NCBI GenBank assembly: GCA_020200675.1 | Contig: JAIVIG010000007.1 | Coordinates: 1-14,995 of the forward strand | Length of the DNA: 14,995 bases | Reading direction: 5' to 3' | Source of the DNA: Actinomycetota bacterium | GTDB lineage: Bacteria > Actinomycetota > Rubrobacteria > Rubrobacterales > Rubrobacteraceae | The notes under the pieces: generated by a model | The model's database searches: none | What the model saw: the letters and a program-made list of their open reading frames with translations, nothing else | What the model was told of the DNA's origin: nothing | Program-made: the position numbers and the translations under genes | Shown here: in pieces, positions 14,566 to 14,995 of the stretch | Position numbering within the stretch: the first letter of the stretch is position 1 | Layout of the letters: the number at the start of each line of letters is the position of its first letter

Positions 14566-14594
14566 TTGGGAACGAGCGTCGAGCCCCGTAGACT
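14566..14594 (+). promoter_or_regulatory. Candidate promoter of the cupin gene
   Basis: TTGGGA (14566-14571, -35, 4 of 6) and TAGACT (14589-14594, -10, 4 of 6) are separated by exactly 17 bp. Transcription would start near 14601 and give a leader of about 63 nt that includes the inverted repeat at 14617-14633. Confidence 0.4.
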
Positions 14595-14616
14595 TGGCCT
14601 CTGTTTCGGAAGAAGG

Positions 14617-14633
14617 TGGCGCGGACCGCGCCA
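14617..14633 (+). promoter_or_regulatory. 17-bp perfect inverted repeat in the cupin leader
   Basis: TGGCGCGGACCGCGCCA has two 8-bp arms around a single central base. It lies between the candidate promoter and the ribosome binding site, with no T-run after it, so it is not a terminator. Its place suits an operator for a repressor, or a stable hairpin in the leader mRNA. Confidence 0.4.
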
Positions 14634-14663
14634 GTCGTCGTTGGTTCGGAGGAGGATGAGACC

Positions 14664-14995
14664 GTGACCGGATACACGATCGTCAAACTGAAAGAGGTCG
14701 AGGACCAGGCGCCGAAGTTCGGGCACTCGCTCGAACTCGAGGCCCGCTTCGCTCGCGTCCCGCTCGGGCTCGAGAACTCGGGGCTAAGCTACTTCCGGCT
14801 CGGGCCCAACTTCCGCATCCCCTTCGGGCACAAGCACCTTCAGCAGGAGGAGGAGGTCTACGTGCTCGTGGGTGGCAGCGCAAGGATGAAACTCGACGAC
14901 GAGGTGATCGAGCTAGGACCGTGGGACTCGATTCGCGTGTCGGCAGGGACTATGCGCGGCTTTGAGGCGGGTCCCGAGGGGGCCGAGTACATAGC
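14664..14995 (+). CDS. Cupin-domain protein, 5' part only
   Basis: The gene runs off the right edge; 110 codons are visible. GTG 14664 follows GGAGGAGG with 8 nt spacing. An ATG at 14656 is out because it stops after three codons. The protein is MTGYTIVKLKEVEDQAPKFG onward, with one clear cupin core. Motif 1 is PFGHKHLQQEEEVYVLVGG (H56, H58 and a Glu at 62-64, metal-ligand positions). Motif 2 is weak, with GPWDSIRVSAGTMRGFE having Ala for the usual Pro and Arg where the third metal His is expected. A beta-barrel cytoplasmic protein is certain. A metal-dependent enzyme role is doubtful without the second-motif His; sugar or small-ligand binding or an isomerase role are alternatives. The upstream gene points the other way, so it has its own promoter. 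Confidence 0.85.
   Translation, partial: MTGYTIVKLKEVEDQAPKFGHSLELEARFARVPLGLENSGLSYFRLGPNFRIPFGHKHLQQEEEVYVLVGGSARMKLDDEVIELGPWDSIRVSAGTMRGFEAGPEGAEYI

Overview
The window is GC-rich chromosomal DNA with GTG starts, tight gene packing and many Shine-Dalgarno-less or short leaders. This suggests an actinobacterium; the protein set (winged-helix two-component pair, DUF2723 mannosyltransferase-like membrane protein, selenium genes) looks most like the Rubrobacter lineage, but that is an inference and not a database result.

Layout. (1) 1-286, minus: 5' end of a polytopic GT39/YkcB-type glycosyltransferase running off the window. (2) 287-663: divergent intergenic region with repeated TATGA/TCATA motifs and a 9-bp inverted repeat. 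(3) 664-2715, plus: OmpR-type response regulator and its sensor kinase. (4) 2770-6249: a selenium cluster. The selenophosphate synthetase gene selD/senC and the selenosugar synthase gene senB are on the minus strand and overlap by 62 bp; the selenoneine synthase gene senA diverges from them. (5) 6265-9489, minus: a large single-chain restriction-modification protein of the type IIG/'type ISP-like' kind. (6) 9493-10162, minus: a decayed toxin-antitoxin pair (MazF/PemK-like). (7) 10278-11099, plus: class I SAM methyltransferase. (8) 11126-12817, minus: DUF2723 membrane protein. (9) 13239-13907, plus: alpha/beta-hydrolase lipoprotein. (10) 13946-14423, minus: frameshifted membrane-anchored protein. 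(11) 14664-end, plus: 5' part of a cupin protein.

The main result is in the selenium cluster. The selD reading frame does not begin at the GTG where an ordinary gene finder would put it (3678). It begins at an ATG at 3804 and passes through an in-frame UGA (3753-3751) exactly where the catalytic Cys of SelD belongs. A GC-rich hairpin lies 12 nt after the UGA, where a bacterial SECIS element should be. SelD here is therefore very probably a selenoprotein, so the enzyme making the selenium donor needs that donor for its own active site. Its neighbours, a TIGR04348-type glycosyltransferase (SenB) and an EgtB-like ergothioneine-synthase homologue (SenA), make the locus a selenoneine biosynthesis cluster. 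SelD would make selenophosphate, SenB would make a selenosugar, and SenA would couple it to hercynine. The hercynine-forming EgtD is not in the window.

Other points of interest are the toxin-antitoxin relic, in which both genes carry a Trp-to-stop change and the toxin is also frameshifted; the frameshifted membrane protein; and a 17-bp perfect inverted repeat between a promoter and the start of the cupin gene. No tRNA, rRNA, CRISPR array or insertion sequence was seen.
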